Assembly (NCBI GenBank): GCA_040216885.1
Contig: JAVJOG010000007.1
Coordinates: 124,001 to 188,000, forward strand
Length of the DNA stretch: 64,000 nt
Direction: 5' to 3'
Source of the DNA: Parvibaculum sp040216885
GTDB taxonomy: Bacteria > Pseudomonadota > Alphaproteobacteria > Parvibaculales > Parvibaculaceae
This document shows positions 62,856 to 64,000 of this stretch, in pieces. The position numbers were made by a program, and so were the translations under genes. Numbering within the stretch: the stretch's first letter is position 1; each line of letters starts with the position of its first letter. Under the pieces are notes generated by a model that was not told where the DNA came from, ran no database searches, and was given only the letters and a program-made list of their open reading frames with translations.

Positions 62856-64000
62856 TCAGTCGGCCGCGATGCGCGCCCCCGCCGGCCGCGCCTGCGCGCC
62901 GCGGATCAGCCGGCCGCCGAGCTTGCCCGTCGGCTCGCCGTTGCGGAAGGCGACGGCGCCCGAAACGATGCTGGCGGTGTAGCCGTCGGTCTTCTGGATC
63001 AGGCGTTTGCCGCCCGCTGGCAGGTCGTTGACGATATGCGGCGAATGGAGCGTCAGATGGTCGAAGTCGATCACGTTGACGTCGGCCTTCATGCCGGGGG
63101 CGAGGATACCGCGATCGTGAAGCCCGACGAGATCGGCATTGCGGCCCGTGAGGCCATGCACCAGCCATTCGAGCGGCAGTTTGCGGCCGCGCGTGCGGTC
63201 GCGGCCCCAATGGGTGAGCAGCGTCGTCGGAAAGCTGACATCGCAGATGATGCCGCAATGCGCGCCGCCATCCGAAAGCCCGAAGGCGGTGTTGGGATGC
63301 GTCAGCATTTTCTCGACATCGGCGAGGCTGCCGCAGTGGTAGTTCATCAGCGGGAAATAAAGGAGCGCCTTGCCGTCGCGCTCCAGCATCCAGTCGAGCA
63401 CGACTTCGCGCGGATTTTTCCCCGTGCGTTCGGCAACCGCCTTGGCGCTCGTCTCGGGCGCCGGTTCGTAATCGGGCTTCTCGCCCAGCGCGAACATCTT
63501 GTGGTAGCCCACGCAGAGCATTTCGACGATTTCGCCGGCCGGATATTCCGGTTCCTCGGCCAGAAGCCTTGCGCGGAATTCGGGATCGCGCAGCGCCTTC
63601 AACTGTTGCTCCAGCGGCGCGCCCCAGATCTGACGGAAGGTCTGGTGCATGATGAAGGGATTGAGCGAGGCGGTGAGCCCGAGCAGCAGGCCGGTGGCGC
63701 GCGGCGGCACCTGACCCTTGATGGGGAGACCATCGGCATTGGCCTGTGCGATGTTTTCGAGCACGCGCGCCCAGACATCCGGCCAGCGGTCGTCCTGCTC
63801 GATGGTGATCGACATCGGGCGGCCCGAAAGCTCGACCATGCCGCGCAGCATCGCAAATTCGGCGTCGGTATCCTTGAAGTCGGCGATCAGCTGCAAGACG
63901 CCCTTGCCGGCCTTGCCCATCGCGCGGGCGATGCCGTGCAGTTCGTCGGCCTCGGCTTTCAAGGTCGGCGTCGAGGCGCCGTGCTTGTCGCGGTGCTTCA
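62856..64000 (-). CDS. N-acyl-D-amino-acid deacylase / amidohydrolase family protein (partial)
   Basis: The visible 380 or so C-terminal residues belong to the amidohydrolase superfamily, D-aminoacylase group, usual length about 550; the N terminus runs past the window end. Recognisable parts are SITIEQDDRWPDVWARVLE, LADVEKMLTHPNTAFGLSDGGAH (metal/catalytic Asp region), PLEWLVHGLTGRNADLVGL, DRGILAPGMKADVNVIDFD and PAGGKRLIQKTDGYTASIVSG. It would hydrolyse an amide or related bond; substrate unknown. Reading continues upstream to the edge without a stop. Confidence 0.88.
   Translation of the reverse strand, partial: KHRDKHGASTPTLKAEADELHGIARAMGKAGKGVLQLIADFKDTDAEFAMLRGMVELSGRPMSITIEQDDRWPDVWARVLENIAQANADGLPIKGQVPPRATGLLLGLTASLNPFIMHQTFRQIWGAPLEQQLKALRDPEFRARLLAEEPEYPAGEIVEMLCVGYHKMFALGEKPDYEPAPETSAKAVAERTGKNPREVVLDWMLERDGKALLYFPLMNYHCGSLADVEKMLTHPNTAFGLSDGGAHCGIICDVSFPTTLLTHWGRDRTRGRKLPLEWLVHGLTGRNADLVGLHDRGILAPGMKADVNVIDFDHLTLHSPHIVNDLPAGGKRLIQKTDGYTASIVSGAVAFRNGEPTGKLGGRLIRGAQARPAGARIAAD

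Overview
This 64 kb window is high-GC, gene-dense bacterial chromosome from an alphaproteobacterium. The conserved order murA – DUF2948 – hisD – UPF0262 – small phosphatase – infA – maf – RNase G – yacG – tRNA-Phe is typical of that class, and the tRNA-His lacks the usual extra 5' G, as in many alphaproteobacteria. A Parvibaculaceae-like member of the Hyphomicrobiales is my guess, not a demonstrated placement. I saw no phage, transposase, integrase or CRISPR array.

Layout. 0-1.5 kb: class I ribonucleotide reductase beta chain and an HU-like protein. 1.5-3.9 kb: a secreted GH17 glucanase-like protein, a GST, and two gene fragments joined back to back. 3.9-6.7 kb: a cobalamin riboswitch driving a BtuF-BtuC-BtuD-type uptake operon. 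6.7-13 kb: a diiron ferritin-like protein, photolyase, an SDR, a 23S-type rRNA methyltransferase relative, a YhhN protein, a decayed beta-lactamase and tRNA-Thr. 13-22.3 kb: the housekeeping block. 22.6-34.9 kb: a complete assimilatory nitrate system (MobA, the ANTAR antiterminator NasT, an outer-membrane porin, NrtABD-type transporter, NirBD, NasA and sirohaem methyltransferase). 35-39 kb: hybrid kinase, LuxR regulator and a TIGR03032 protein. 39-42.4 kb: a large autotransporter. 42.5-56.7 kb: general metabolism (SDRs, cupin, AsmA, ABC exporter, hydrolases, Na+ symporter, tRNA-His, GST, acyl-CoA ligase). 56.7-59.5 kb: CopA/CopB copper resistance. 59.5-64 kb: a truncated GFA gene, a large GH17-GT2 glucan synthase-like protein, repeats and a partial D-aminoacylase-type amidohydrolase.

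How genes work together. The nitrate cluster forms one pathway: porin and ABC importer bring nitrate in, NasA (with molybdenum cofactor from MobA) reduces it to nitrite, and NirBD (sirohaem made with the help of CobA) reduces nitrite to ammonium. NasT is expected to act on the leader in front of the porin. That leader contains three hairpins with the same AATGGC hexaloop; the last one is mutually exclusive with an intrinsic terminator, a legible ANTAR antitermination switch.

Most unusual signals. Three sites carry exact 11-bp-period CTGTCA arrays (Pho-box-like), each close to the same 12-mer ACTTGTCCCCGG: at the rng/yacG junction, before mobA and before copA. The copA upstream region stacks a palindrome, the CTGTCA array, a 12-bp tandem array and a CueR-type operator in under 200 bp. 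The ABC exporter at 47.4 kb has a leader with a 17-codon mini-ORF, a terminator and a hairpin next to the start codon. Four gene remnants with internal or end deletions lie among otherwise intact genes.
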